A stretch of 64,000 nt of DNA from Termitidicoccus mucosus (GCF_038725785.1 NZ_CP109796.1:5952501-6016500), one strand, 5' to 3'. Shown: positions 40,603-52,868, counted from the stretch's first letter. A program made the numbers and translations. Notes: a model not told the origin generated them from the letters alone.

Positions 40603-41532
40603 CCCTCCTCTGCTCCAATTGCGCCTGATACCATCTGTGAATGAAGATGGCGCCTTTTCTGGAGGGACGGCCTCCGTATCGTCCTTCCTCCCTGAAGTGG
40701 ACGGCACGGAGGCCGTCCCTCCAGACCCACACCCCGGCAAAAATGCCACGGTCATTGGCAAATGGCATTAACCGTTTTCTGCCCCCGCGGACTCCTCGAT
40801 TTTTTTTGCTACAGGAAGGGCAAAACGCACACACGGCCCGCTCAATTTTGTTCCGCAATGAGAACAGTAAGCACTTTGGGTTTTCATGCCCTCCACAAAA
40901 CCCGCGGCATTTTGTCTATACTACTGGTGGGTCTGATGGCTGGCCGCGCCGGGGCTTGAAGCGGGACCGTTGCCGAGTGGAACGGCAATAGTGTATTTTA
41001 CCTGAAATACGTCGCGTTTGGAAACATGTGCGCGGGGTGTTGCGTTTCATGATAAATCCATATGTCCCTGTCTGCAACCATCAGCGCATACAGTTGCATT
41101 CCCAGGACGGTTCCTTTGTCGAGATTTGGAAACCGCTTGTGAAAAAGGCGGTGAAATATGTGTTTCTCTCCAAAGGAGGTCGGCATGCCGGCAATTGCCA
41201 CCTTGGAATCAATGAATGGACGTTCCATCGCCCTGGCGGCCATCAATCGCCTTGGTTAATTCGCTGGCAGAAAGGGCGGGTAATTCCGCGGCTGCCACGA
41301 ATGTCCAGTATTGTCCCCAACATGGGGGCTGAGTGGCTCTGTTCAGTTGTGTAATCGGGGTGCCTGTGTTGGCAATGTTGCTGTCATTCGAGTTTTTCCT
41401 GTTTGGTTGGGTTCGCGGTGGATTTTGTTATATCAAACGAAAAATGCCACGATATTCTGAATAAGGCCGTGGCCTCGCGCAGGGGCGCTGAAATGATTTT
41501 TATAAAACGGCCATGGCTATATTTGAAATACT
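40603..41532. other. Decayed region, no intact gene seen
   Basis: 930 bp. At 40655-40722 a GGAGGGACGGCCTCCG palindrome. At 40858-40960 a 34-codon frame 'MRTVSTLGFHALHKT...' ends in 'LSILLVGLMAGRAGA', a signal-peptide-like sequence, then a TGA, then open again as 'EWNGNSVFYLKYVAFGN'. This looks like the head of a degraded secreted-protein gene. Other open frames at 41028-41354 (+) and 40998-41246 (-) show no family signature. I see no confident gene. Confidence 0.55.
40655..40722. repeat. GGAGGGACGGCCTCCG palindrome
   Basis: Arms CTGGAGGGACGGCCTCCGT and ACGGAGGCCGTCCCTCCAG are exact reverse complements around a loop containing GTCCTTCCTCCCTGAAGTGG. Preceded by CCAATTGCG like the other GAGGG palindromes. 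Follows oleD. Confidence 0.88.
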
Positions 41533-43236
41533 CTAAATGATATTCATTTTTCGGCGGATTTTTTCCGTCGGGGTTTTTATGAACTCCTCTTTTCTGATCA
41601 CGAGGCGCCGGATGCGTTTGTAATTCGGCACCGTGGCGTTGAGGGCTTTCACCTCCGCCGCCACCGCTTGGAAGATTTCATTAGAGTCCGGCCCAGCTTT
41701 TCCGAGCGCCTTGGCCACCTCTTCCATGACCGGGCGCACTTGCAGGCTGACGAGGATGTTTCCGTTTTTGTCCTCGCTGCCATAGACCATGAGCTCGCCG
41801 ATCAGCTTTGATTTCGCCAGCTCCACCTCAAGCTCCTCCGGGAAAATGTTTTTTCCCGTGCGCGTCACGATCATGTTCATTTTGCGCCCGGTGATATACG
41901 CCCAGCCCTCGGCGTCGAGATAGCCGTAGTCGCCGGTGCGATACCAGCCGTCCTGAAACACCTCTGCGGTCAGGTCCGGGCGGTCGAGGTAGCCGAGCAT
42001 CGCGGTCGGGCCCTTGATGAGAATCTCGCCGATCCCGTCCTCGTCGGGCGCGTCTATTTTGAAAGTCGCTGACTCGACCGGGCGTCCGACGCTCGACGCT
42101 TTCAGGTAATTGTCCTCGTAATGCCGCGTCGAGCTGAGCAGCGCCGACATCTCCGTCATCCCGTAGCCCTGCTGCACCTTGATGCCGATGTCCTGGACAC
42201 CGTTGATGAGCGCGGGGTCAATCGCCGCCGCGCCGGTGAAGATTTTCCGCAAATGCCCGCCCACGAGTTTGCGCTCCTCCTCGAACAATTTCCTGCCGAT
42301 CTCGAAAATCGCGTCGTCGTTGTTGCCGCTGGTCTTCATCAGCTCGAAGCGTTTTCCCTTGAGATCCTGGATGCGTTTTTTCAACGACTCGGCTGTTCCC
42401 GTTTTTTCCGCGTTGTTCCAAATGCGGCGGTGCACCGACTTGAGCAGAAGCGGCACGCAGAGGAGGATGGTCGCCTCCGCTTCCTCAAGGTTTTTATAAA
42501 TGTATTTCAGCCCGTCCCCGATCGCGATCCGCACGCCTTTAGAGAGCTCGGAGGAAATGCCCATGCGCGACTCGAAGCAGTGGTGCATCGGCAGAATGGA
42601 GACCGTGCTGTCCGTGTTTTTGAAACCAAGCGACTCTTGTATATCGAGCACATTTTTCCCCAGCGTGCGGTGCGAGTGCAGGACACCCTTGGCCTCGCCG
42701 GTCGTGCCGCTGGTGAACATGATGCAGGCCAGCGCGTCGGCATCGGGAACGAAGTCCCTTGCCGCCTGCAGCTGCGCGCGTCCCGGCGCCGTCCCAATAT
42801 CAAGCGCGCGGCTTGTCCCGCCGTCATTCATGTAATATTTTCTCATGAGAAACGTGTGCACCAGCCCCGACTCGCGGACCGCCTCCTCGTATTTTTTGTC
42901 ATGGAAAATCGCCTCGCATTTCGCCTTTCCCAGCAGGTTCAATATCTCGGGTTTCAGGAGCTCGCGGTCGAGCGGGACGGTGACCGAGCCGATGAACAGG
43001 GTCGCAAAATAGGCGAGCACCCACTGGTAGGAGTTGTCGCCGATGACCGCGACGCGCTTCCCCTGGAACCCTTTTTCGATCAACTGCGCGGACAGGGTGA
43101 GGACATCCTGCTTGAATTCCCGGAAGGAAATTTTTTCGTAGGGCGACTTGTTTCCATCCGCCTTGACCATGAATGCGGTCTGCGCGGAAAACTGCTCCAA
43201 GGCCGAGCACATGATGGCTTTGAGTGATTCCTTCAT
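41533..43236 (-). CDS. Long-chain fatty acid--CoA ligase-like AMP-forming enzyme
   Basis: 567 aa. Activates fatty acids (ATP to AMP, CoA thioester). P-loop 'IMFTSGTTGEAKGVLHSHRT' near 192-211; 'QQGYGMTEMSALLSSTRHYE' (A5); 'WYRTGDYGYLDAEGWAYITG' (A7/A8); C-terminal Lys in 'TPTEKIRRKMNII'. The start at 43236 is preferred: the longer upstream frame is arginine-rich non-conserved DNA. It is bracketed by oleD and the oleD fragment, in the opposite orientation, which suggests it was inserted next to a duplicated oleD end. It may supply acyl-CoA for olefin synthesis, but that is inference. Confidence 0.88.
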   Translation of the reverse strand: MKESLKAIMCSALEQFSAQTAFMVKADGNKSPYEKISFREFKQDVLTLSAQLIEKGFQGKRVAVIGDNSYQWVLAYFATLFIGSVTVPLDRELLKPEILNLLGKAKCEAIFHDKKYEEAVRESGLVHTFLMRKYYMNDGGTSRALDIGTAPGRAQLQAARDFVPDADALACIMFTSGTTGEAKGVLHSHRTLGKNVLDIQESLGFKNTDSTVSILPMHHCFESRMGISSELSKGVRIAIGDGLKYIYKNLEEAEATILLCVPLLLKSVHRRIWNNAEKTGTAESLKKRIQDLKGKRFELMKTSGNNDDAIFEIGRKLFEEERKLVGGHLRKIFTGAAAIDPALINGVQDIGIKVQQGYGMTEMSALLSSTRHYEDNYLKASSVGRPVESATFKIDAPDEDGIGEILIKGPTAMLGYLDRPDLTAEVFQDGWYRTGDYGYLDAEGWAYITGRKMNMIVTRTGKNIFPEELEVELAKSKLIGELMVYGSEDKNGNILVSLQVRPVMEEVAKALGKAGPDSNEIFQAVAAEVKALNATVPNYKRIRRLVIRKEEFIKTPTEKIRRKMNII

Positions 43237-43537
43237 TCGTGAAGAGGGTTTATTCAAAACAGCTGTGTTTCTTGCCGCGTGGCAATTTTTTTTACGTTTT
43301 TTCGACGAAGACGGCCTCCATCCCCGAAACTTGCCCGCGGGCTCGACATGCGATGCCGGGAACATTGGATTTCATGCCTCCGACCGCATTGCCCCATGGC
43401 CCTGCCGTTGCGTCGAGCCCGGTCTGTTTGTCTGCGCCGGGTGTGTTTTTCCCGCCGCGCTTCTGCCGGCATCTGCCGCAGGTTCCGTCCGCACAAACGA
43501 AGCCTTGCTGGACGCATCGGCGGACGCCCAGCCAGCC
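43237..43537. other. Region between ligase start and oleD fragment
   Basis: About 300 bp upstream of the ligase gene. An open plus-strand frame runs through it into the oleD fragment but has no recognisable content. It should hold the ligase promoter (minus strand); none was clear. Confidence 0.4.
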
Positions 43538-45978
<2,441 letters not shown>

Positions 45979-46010
45979 AGGGGGATAATATAAATTATAG
46001 ATAAGATTGA

Positions 46011-46151
46011 CGCCATGGGTAGGGCGAGGCGTCCTCGCCGGGCCGCGAGCCGCAACGGCTCAGCCGGAGGCTTCGCCCTGCCACTAACGGCATCCATAGT
46101 GCTCGCAAAGGGCATGGACTTATGGAGGGCCGGGCTCCCGCGAGGTTCTCC
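46011..46151. repeat. GTAGGGCGAGGC palindrome and half REP unit
   Basis: 46018-46030 (GGTAGGGCGAGGC) pairs with 46070-46082 (GCTTCGCCCTGCC); the inner AGCCG...CGGCT is a small hairpin. At 46119-46147 the left half of the GAGGGCCGAGCTCC family appears (TTATGGAGGGCCGGGCTCCC) without its right half. Lies between convergent genes and may end transcription of both. Confidence 0.7.
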
Positions 46152-46165
46152 CAAAATGCCGCTTC

Positions 46166-49100
46166 CTATTTGCGACTGATCTCGAACCGCGTGGCAGTTT
46201 TGAAACAGAAGCCCGCCGCCTTGGAAAGGATCAGGGCGGAGATTGCGATAAGATACCACGACGACAATGCTCCGCCACCCCCGCCGCCGCCTCCTCCTTC
46301 AGGATTGCCCGGCTGTTCCGGATCTTGGCCGGGCGTGGAGCCGGACGAAATGGCGAGCAGGGTTTGAACGTTGTTGTTGAGGTCTATCCGCCGGATCGCC
46401 CGGTTGCCGGTGTCGGCTATATACAATTCCCTGCCGCGGCCCAGCGCCACGCCTCGGGGCCGGTTGAACAGGGCATTGGTCCCGGTCGCGTCCTTGAAAC
46501 CCGCTGCTCCGGCGTCGCCGCCGGCCACCGTGCTCACCGGCCCGCCGGGCGCGATTTCGCGAATGAGGGAGTTGCCGGTGTCGGCTATATACAAGGTCCC
46601 GTCAATGTCCGCGGTGATGCCTTCGGGGCGGTTGAAAAGCGCGTCATCCCCGGCCCCGTCCAGCCAGCCGGGCATGCCTGCGCTGCCCGCGAGGGTGGTC
46701 ACGAGGTTGCCGCCGCCCAAATCCATTTTCCGAATCGCATGGTTTTCGGTGTCGGCTATATATAAAACCCCGCCGGCGGTCGAGCCGGACGACCAGGCGA
46801 TGCCGGCCGGCGCATTGAAGCGGGCGCCGGTCCCGTTGCCGTCGTCCGTGCCTGAATTATTCAACAGTCCGGCGATGACATGCCGGGCGCCGGTGGCGGC
46901 CTCGATTTTGCGAATCACGTGCGATGTCTTGTCGGCGGCATAGATGTTGCCCGCCGTGTCCGTGGTGATTCCCGCCGTTCCGCCGAGGTCGCCGGTGGCG
47001 AGGGTGCCCACCTCGCGCCCGGTGGTGACGGCGCGCAGCGCGCCGTTGCCGAAGTCCGCCACATATAATGCGCCCGCGCGCGCGGCGAGACCGAGCGGGC
47101 GGTTGAACCGGGCCTGCGTGCCGGTGGCGTCAGCCGTGCCGGTGACGCCCGGCGTGCCGGCAAACGTGTTCATATAAACATTGAGGCTTCCCGGCGGCGT
47201 GAGGATGTGGACAATGTGCTTTTCCTCGTCGGAAACATAAAGGATGCCCGCGTCGTCCACCGTCACGGACGCCGGGGCGAGCAACGGGCTGTCCTGATCC
47301 GGCGTGATCGTGATTGACGCCGGGTCGCTCAGGGTGGCGCCATTTTTTCCGGTGATGCGAACCCGGTAAACACCGCTGTCCGACGGCAATCCGGCGAGGA
47401 GGAGGGTGGGGGAGTTGGCCCCGGTGACGGCCACGCCATCCTTCAGCCATTGATAAACCAGCCCGGTTTCGGCGGCGGCTGAAACCGAGAGCGTGATTTT
47501 CGTTCCGCACTCGGCGTTTTGCGCGACCGGGTGCGCGGTGATTTTCGGCGCCGCGCTGTTGATGATGCTCACGCCGACAATCGCGCTGTCCGGGCTTTCG
47601 CCGTAGGGGTTGACGGCGGAAATCGCGTAATAATAATCCTGGTTATCAACCAGATTCCCGTCGATATATTCCATCGCCGCGCCGGATGCAGCCGGGATCT
47701 GGGCGATCATTTGGAAAGGCCCGCCGGGGGATGCGGCTCGTTTGATTTTATATGACACGGCGCCCGGCGCTGGCGTCCACAGGAGCCCGGCGCGGCCGCT
47801 GCCCTCGTCACTGGCCGACAGTCCGCCGGGGGTCGTCGGTCCGGTGCCGTTCAAAGTAAACACGGGTGTCGTGGTGGTGGCGCCGCCCGCCTGCTCCAGT
47901 TGGAGTTTGAAACGGATGGCGTCGCCAAACGAAATATCATGCGCGCTGATTTCATAGGGACCGCCGGATTTTGACGCGATGACGCGGCTGCCGCCGGCAT
48001 CCTCGAATACAAGGGTTATTTTTCCGCCGTCGGGCATTCCGGTCAGGCCGACATAAAACGAGTCGGTGCCGTGGGGCGAGCGGATGCGGAACGCGTGCAT
48101 GTCGCCCCAGGTGGCGTCGATGGTCGCCTTCACCGGTTTTTCGGAGAGGGCGGGGCAGGCCGGCCACGCATCCTCCGGCGCGGCGTCGAAAGTCAGCACG
48201 GCCCAGCCGCGATGCGCGAGGGAGACGGGGTATTTGCCGTCCGCGCCGGGCTCGACCATGGTGACGGAGCCGGAGGCGTCGCGCAGGTGCGCGGAAGCCG
48301 CCGGGGCGATGCCCAGCGCCGCCGTGTCTATATAAACCTTGGCGGCGACCGCGTCCCGCGCCTGGTTTAATACTACAAGGTGAAATTTCTCATCGCTGCG
48401 CGCGCCGAGGTAATCGACCTTGGGCGTATCCACATTGAATTTCTTGTCGTCCAGCCAGAGCCAGCAGTTCGCATCGTCGAAGATCCTGCCCGGTCGCCCC
48501 CCGTAGATGCGGGAGGAAAACCACACGTAGCCCTGCGATTTCACGTAGGGGAAGCGAATCGCGCCGTCCGTGCGCGCGTCGGCGTCGGTCACCAGGAAAT
48601 CGACGAGCATCGCGAGGTGGACGGGCGCGTGGTGCCAGTAAAACGAGGTGAGGTCCGGCCCCTTGTCGGGATACTCGGGGTCGTGCATCAAATCAATATA
48701 AAGGGACAGATAATAACCGGGATAATTGGAGCCCCGGCCGATGAGGGCGTTCCTGGCGTGGGTGCGCCAGTAATCCTCGCCAGTATACGCGGACAGGCGC
48801 AGCAGGTTGGCGGCCCAGGTGGTGTTCATTATATTGCTCATCCCGTGCGCGGTGAAGTAAGTGCTGGGCTGCTCCAGGCCGAGCCCGGCGGTGGCCGGCA
48901 GCCATGCGGGCACGGTTTTTTCCGGAATATCAAACGTCATGGGCGTGCCGGACGGCCAGTCGGGAGGCCAGCCGAGGCGCTTGCGCTCGTTGCCGTCCCA
49001 CCAGACGGTGCGCGTGTAGTCAACCCTGCCCCCCGGATAGAGCGTGGCGGTCGCGTTTTCGGGGACGATGGGATGCACCCATTGCCCGGCGGCGGTCTGG

Positions 49101-51352
49101 GCGGCGCCCTGCCGGGCGTAGGCGAGCACGTCGGGGTCGCCGGTCAGTTCATACAAGTCGAGCAAATCCCACCAGTAAGGGTAAAACGAGACATTATAAA
49201 ATGCGCCGGTGCTGACCGGGGGCTCGAACGCGCGGTCAAACGCGCTTGCGGCCCAGGTTTTGGCGTCGTTGACAATCTCGGCCAGCAATGCCGGAGCCGG
49301 GACGCTTCTATACAATGCCAGTTTTTCCGACCAGGTGGGGACGCCGCTGACGGGGCGGACCTGCCCGCCCGACGTTTTCATATTGTCGCGCAGCCAGGGA
49401 TTGAGGCCGCCGAGCAGTTCGTCGAAACCCTGCCATGCCGCGGTGCCGTAGGAGCGGTTGTTGAAGTTCAGGCGGGTGAGTTCGTCGCGCGTCACGTAGC
49501 CGTTGTTCTCGGTGCTGGTGGCGTAGTGGGCGTAGGGGCGGCTGAGCGCGAATTCGAGCGACGGCAGGCCGCGTTGTTTATAAAATTCCGCGTCGCGGGT
49601 GAGACGGGCGGCCGACACCAGCATGAGCGGGGCCGACTGCGTGGCGGTGCTGGGCGCTTCTATATTGGACGGCCCCTTGAGGTTGTCATACCAACGGAAC
49701 TGGGGGCCGGATTTTATGAGGTTTATGATATTGAGGGCCTGCCGGGTGATCGAGCTGTTCCACGGTTCGCGGTAGTCGCGCAATTTCAGCACGGCGGTGT
49801 CCGCGTCGCGCATCGTCTCCAGCCAGGATTGCGGGGCGGTCATCACCCACCAGGCGGCGCCCAGGGTGCCGCCGGCGTTTATTTGCGAGCCGCTGCCGCC
49901 GAGGAGGGGGGCGAACACGGCGGGCTGGATTTCCCCCTCGCGTCCGCGCAGGGAGAAGCCGCAGGTGGCGTTGCCCTGCGCGGCCCATTCGGGGATGAGT
50001 CCGCCGGGGTCGGCGATCACGCCGTGGGTGATTCCCGGCGCGCCCTGCGTTTCCACCAGCGCGAGCGGATGCGGCGTGACGGAAGACATGAGCACGACCG
50101 GCACGTCGGGCGCCCGCTTGAATTGGTAGAGCGGGGGCAGTTGGAGGGCGGCGACTTCGCCGGACGGGAAGCCGCCCGCGCCGCCCGCCGCGAACGCGAG
50201 CGAATACCAGCCCGCCTGCGCGGCGGTGAGCGATGTTTCCATGCGCGCGGCAAAACCGGTCTCGGGCAAATGCCATGTCACGCTGAGCCCGGCGGGAAGG
50301 CCGGCGGGGGCGGTTCCTTGTTGCAGTTTATAAAATATCCTGACGGTGCGTGCGTCCACGGTTTGCTCCACGGTTTCCGGCAGATAGCGGGCGCGCGCGT
50401 CGCCGGCGAGGAAGGCGTTGCGGCTGTCCACGGGCAGCGTCCAGGTGGCGCCGTTGAATTCCCAGTCCTCGGTTTCGACGGATTTCCAGCGCGGAGCCCA
50501 CGCATAGCTAATGGCGGACGTGGCGCTGGTGATGAGGTGCACGGGCTCCACTTTCGCCCGCCAGGACTGGCCGGCGGTCGCGCCGGTGCGGAACTCGACC
50601 TCGCGGAGCAGCACGTCCTGTCCGCCGGCGGTTTGCGCCTTGCGGAAGCGCAGCGTCATATTTGTGTTTTGCAACTCCGCCGCCACGCCCGCGGTGCCTT
50701 CGGTGACGGACGGGGTGGCGAGTTCGGGGGCCGTGACGGGTTTGCGCACGGCCTGTTGCGGGGCCTGGTTGTAAGTGTTGAGCGAGGCGCGGGTGACACC
50801 GGGGGCGTTGGGGTCGAGGTCGGCGCTGGTGACGAGCACCGCCTCCAGTCGTCCGAGGGAGTTGATATGTTTCACCTCGATGGTGTGCGTCCCCGCGGTC
50901 AGCGACAGCGTCTTGGCGAGCTCCCAGCGCCAGCCGTTTACACCGTGTTTGCCGCATACTTCGTCCGGTTCGGTTTTGTCAATCCACACTCCGAAAAGGC
51001 GGGTGCCGGGGCTGGTGTCGAAGTCGCGCGACAGCGCCCATACCGCGTAGGTGCCGGCGGTGGTGATGTTGAAGCCGGCCAAGGCGGTGCCGCCGGTGGC
51101 GGCCGACTTGATGAAAATTTCCGTGGTGCCGTCCTGCCCGTCAATGATGTCCCAGCCGCCGTGCGCGGCGAAGGTCTCGGGTTCCAGCAGGAGCGTGTTG
51201 GCGGTGCTCGGCGGCGCGCCCTTCAGCACGGACGGCGCGATGGCGGCGAGCAGGAAGACAAACAACGCGGACAGGCAGGGAAGCGAGCGGCGGGCGGCAT
51301 GGCATCGCACAATAAACCGGAAGTTTGAATCACCAAGGGACAGGGGGGGCAT
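46166..51352 (-). CDS. Giant secreted protein with FN3, Ig-like, NHL repeats and polyGly-TM anchor
   Basis: 1728 aa. Signal peptide ~1-45 ('SALFVFLLAAIAPSVLKGA'). Residues ~50-185 look like a carbohydrate-binding beta sandwich ('TYAVWALSRDFDTSPGTRLF'). The large middle part (~195-1110) has helical stretches with many aromatic residues ('YPYWWDLLDLYELTGDPDVL', 'FTAHGMSNIMNTTWAANLLR', 'FYWHHAPVHLAMLVDFLV') that suggest a polysaccharide lyase- or hydrolase-like alpha-toroid, but I do not recognise the family. FN3-like at ~1167-1264, Ig-like ~1264-1350, NHL units ~1354-1659 ('LYIADTGNRAIRRID'), then nine or more Gly, 'ALSSWYLIAISALILS' and basic residues. The tail matches the protein at 25160-29896. 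Probably a surface-anchored glycan-degrading or -binding protein. Confidence 0.82.
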   Translation of the reverse strand: MPPLSLGDSNFRFIVRCHAARRSLPCLSALFVFLLAAIAPSVLKGAPPSTANTLLLEPETFAAHGGWDIIDGQDGTTEIFIKSAATGGTALAGFNITTAGTYAVWALSRDFDTSPGTRLFGVWIDKTEPDEVCGKHGVNGWRWELAKTLSLTAGTHTIEVKHINSLGRLEAVLVTSADLDPNAPGVTRASLNTYNQAPQQAVRKPVTAPELATPSVTEGTAGVAAELQNTNMTLRFRKAQTAGGQDVLLREVEFRTGATAGQSWRAKVEPVHLITSATSAISYAWAPRWKSVETEDWEFNGATWTLPVDSRNAFLAGDARARYLPETVEQTVDARTVRIFYKLQQGTAPAGLPAGLSVTWHLPETGFAARMETSLTAAQAGWYSLAFAAGGAGGFPSGEVAALQLPPLYQFKRAPDVPVVLMSSVTPHPLALVETQGAPGITHGVIADPGGLIPEWAAQGNATCGFSLRGREGEIQPAVFAPLLGGSGSQINAGGTLGAAWWVMTAPQSWLETMRDADTAVLKLRDYREPWNSSITRQALNIINLIKSGPQFRWYDNLKGPSNIEAPSTATQSAPLMLVSAARLTRDAEFYKQRGLPSLEFALSRPYAHYATSTENNGYVTRDELTRLNFNNRSYGTAAWQGFDELLGGLNPWLRDNMKTSGGQVRPVSGVPTWSEKLALYRSVPAPALLAEIVNDAKTWAASAFDRAFEPPVSTGAFYNVSFYPYWWDLLDLYELTGDPDVLAYARQGAAQTAAGQWVHPIVPENATATLYPGGRVDYTRTVWWDGNERKRLGWPPDWPSGTPMTFDIPEKTVPAWLPATAGLGLEQPSTYFTAHGMSNIMNTTWAANLLRLSAYTGEDYWRTHARNALIGRGSNYPGYYLSLYIDLMHDPEYPDKGPDLTSFYWHHAPVHLAMLVDFLVTDADARTDGAIRFPYVKSQGYVWFSSRIYGGRPGRIFDDANCWLWLDDKKFNVDTPKVDYLGARSDEKFHLVVLNQARDAVAAKVYIDTAALGIAPAASAHLRDASGSVTMVEPGADGKYPVSLAHRGWAVLTFDAAPEDAWPACPALSEKPVKATIDATWGDMHAFRIRSPHGTDSFYVGLTGMPDGGKITLVFEDAGGSRVIASKSGGPYEISAHDISFGDAIRFKLQLEQAGGATTTTPVFTLNGTGPTTPGGLSASDEGSGRAGLLWTPAPGAVSYKIKRAASPGGPFQMIAQIPAASGAAMEYIDGNLVDNQDYYYAISAVNPYGESPDSAIVGVSIINSAAPKITAHPVAQNAECGTKITLSVSAAAETGLVYQWLKDGVAVTGANSPTLLLAGLPSDSGVYRVRITGKNGATLSDPASITITPDQDSPLLAPASVTVDDAGILYVSDEEKHIVHILTPPGSLNVYMNTFAGTPGVTGTADATGTQARFNRPLGLAARAGALYVADFGNGALRAVTTGREVGTLATGDLGGTAGITTDTAGNIYAADKTSHVIRKIEAATGARHVIAGLLNNSGTDDGNGTGARFNAPAGIAWSSGSTAGGVLYIADTENHAIRKMDLGGGNLVTTLAGSAGMPGWLDGAGDDALFNRPEGITADIDGTLYIADTGNSLIREIAPGGPVSTVAGGDAGAAGFKDATGTNALFNRPRGVALGRGRELYIADTGNRAIRRIDLNNNVQTLLAISSGSTPGQDPEQPGNPEGGGGGGGGGALSSWYLIAISALILSKAAGFCFKTATRFEISRK

Positions 51353-51473
51353 AAAGGGCGCGGATGGATGCTTGTAATCATTATGCCAGATCCGTCGGGA
51401 CCAGAAACAGTTTGAAGGTCAACCGTTGACTCCCGCAGGCGCGATCGCGGGGCATGCGCAGGGCTTGCAGAAA

Positions 51474-51731
51474 TCAAGACCACTTCCACCAGCGCCTGGC
51501 GAAAGAATAGGCAACGAGAGCGTAGCGAAGATAACGCGGAAGAAGAGGCTGGGCGAAATGAAGAATATCCAGCGCCTGAAGCACAGGGTGCGCGGATTTG
51601 CTTCGCCGGCGGGCCAGCCTCCATTCGAGCCGGTCCATCTCGCAGGCCAGTTCAAGCAGCCGCCGGTGCTCGTCTTGATCGTAGCTTTGTGGAGTGGACA
51701 TGGATGGCAGGAAAGCGGGTCGTCTGCTCAT
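51474..51731 (-). CDS. Small protein coupled to holin-like gene
   Basis: 85 aa, family not recognised. Its ATG overlaps the TGA of the upstream gene (ATGA), so translation is coupled. The N-terminal half is charged and helical ('HRRLLELACEMDRLEWRLAR'); the C-terminal half is hydrophobic and aromatic ('LPRYLRYALVAYSFARRWWK'), so it may lie at the membrane. It belongs to the small envelope gene set 51474-52868. Confidence 0.65.
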   Translation of the reverse strand: MSRRPAFLPSMSTPQSYDQDEHRRLLELACEMDRLEWRLARRRSKSAHPVLQALDILHFAQPLLPRYLRYALVAYSFARRWWKWS

Positions 51732-52153
51732 GCCGAATCGATCCAGCAGGAGTAATCGGCCTTGATCTGCTTGATGAATCCGGCAAACGGACGCAGGCGC
51801 TGCAAGCGACGCCAGGCCGCGGCGGTCACGCAGATGGCGATAACCGTCTCGCACAAGAGAAACAGGGCGAGCCAGACGACGCGCGACGGCAGATCCCACA
51901 CGAGGGTGAGCAGAATCAGGTTGAGCATCATGCCGGCCATGCCGGCGACGCCGAGGCCGAGGCAGGCCTGCAAGGCGATGGCGCCGGATTCCCGCCGGGC
52001 GTCTTTCGCATCGAGCGCGGCCAACGTCACCCGATGGCTGAGCGCGCGGGCGACGAGAGCACCCACCGTGCGGGCGCGGGAGCGGGATCGTGAATTGGAT
52101 GCGCCTGCGCCGGAGGATGACGAGGGCGCGGAGCGGCGGGCTGATGGATCCAT
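51728..52153 (-). CDS. Phage-holin-3-6/DUF1469-type membrane protein
   Basis: 141 aa. A Ser/Arg-rich N-terminus is followed by an amphipathic helix and two transmembrane segments ('LGLGVAGMAGMMLNLILLTL', 'VWLALFLLCETVIAICVTAA'), then a short basic tail. The pattern and its position beside a DUF883 gene are those of the putative holin family III / YqjE-like proteins, which in most bacteria are stress-induced inner-membrane proteins rather than phage genes. It is second-to-last in a minus-strand set, coupled with the 85-aa gene. Confidence 0.75.
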   Translation of the reverse strand: MDPSARRSAPSSSSGAGASNSRSRSRARTVGALVARALSHRVTLAALDAKDARRESGAIALQACLGLGVAGMAGMMLNLILLTLVWDLPSRVVWLALFLLCETVIAICVTAAAWRRLQRLRPFAGFIKQIKADYSCWIDSA

Positions 52154-52261
52154 AAGGGGAGGATTGCCGTGGCGCCGGGATGCGGCGGTGAAGACGCATC
52201 TGTCACGGGCCTGGCAAAGCCTGCATGACAGGCCTCGGAGCGATGGAGGCAGGGCAGGGCG

Positions 52262-52582
52262 TCACCGACGGCAGCCGCGTGCAAAAATCAGACCGGCCGC
52301 GACACCGGCAAGGGCTGCCGCTCCGGCAACATAATACGGGTGTTTGTGCGCGTATTCGTCGGCGCGTTCAGCCTGGTCTTGCACGATGTTTTTCCATTCG
52401 TCGATTTTGGGCCTTATATTATCGAGCGCGGAGCGCAGGCGTTTCCGCAGTTGGTCGATCTTGTCGTCAGCCTGATCGCCGCCGGCGGAGCCAAGCGCGG
52501 ATTCGGCTTCGGAAAGCAGGGCGCGCAGTTCCTCGATGGCGGTGTCGGTGGAATCGGCGGCGGATTTGGATGATTTTGGCAT
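52262..52582 (-). CDS. ElaB/YqjD/DUF883 family membrane-anchored protein
   Basis: 106 aa. Long helical N-terminal part ('TAIEELRALLSEAESALGSA', 'IDEWKNIVQDQAERADEYAH') and a C-terminal hydrophobic anchor 'HPYYVAGAAALAGVAAGLIF' ending ARGCRR, the DUF883 signature. In E. coli these tail-anchored proteins bind ribosomes in stationary phase at the inner membrane. The start at 52582 is set by the family start; an upstream frame extension is not conserved-looking. 82 bp downstream of the DUF3185 gene. Confidence 0.85.
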   Translation of the reverse strand: MPKSSKSAADSTDTAIEELRALLSEAESALGSAGGDQADDKIDQLRKRLRSALDNIRPKIDEWKNIVQDQAERADEYAHKHPYYVAGAAALAGVAAGLIFARGCRR

Positions 52583-52664
52583 AATAATGAGGGAAGTGAT
52601 GGTTGTCGGTGAGGCGATAGTCTGCGTAATCATGCAAATACGCCCAAGAGTGATTGACAAATCG

Positions 52665-52868
52665 TCAGGGGCGGCGGCGATAAACGAGTCCGAGGATGCC
52701 GACGAGCGTGGCAATGACGCCGGTTGTAATCAGCCAGATTGCCTTGTTGGACGGAGCGCCCTGCACGGTCTCCGAAATATTGGAAGACACGGATTGCGAG
52801 GCATTATAACCGAACACAAGAAGGATGATGCCGATGACAAGAAGCGCGATGGAGAGAGGCTTGCTCAT
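52665..52868 (-). CDS. DUF3185 family small membrane protein
   Basis: 67 aa with two transmembrane helices ('LSIALLVIGIILLVFGYNAS' and 'AIWLITTGVIATLVGILGLV') and a central 'SVSSNISETVQGAPSNKAIW', matching DUF3185. Function unknown; the family is usually found next to stress or envelope genes. Probably the first gene of the small-protein set that continues with DUF883 and the holin-like gene. Confidence 0.85.
   Translation of the reverse strand: MSKPLSIALLVIGIILLVFGYNASQSVSSNISETVQGAPSNKAIWLITTGVIATLVGILGLVYRRRP

Noticed and set aside
40641-40991. A 116-codon open frame after oleD
   Set aside because: Its first part is the translation of a palindrome and the rest shows no family pattern.
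48380-51328. A 982-codon plus-strand open frame opposite the giant minus-strand gene
   Set aside because: It is the antisense of a well-supported protein with signal peptide, NHL repeats and anchor; the open frame results from high GC at third positions.
51728-52153. Holin-like gene as sign of a prophage
   Set aside because: No other phage gene is present; the family is a normal chromosomal partner of DUF883 proteins.
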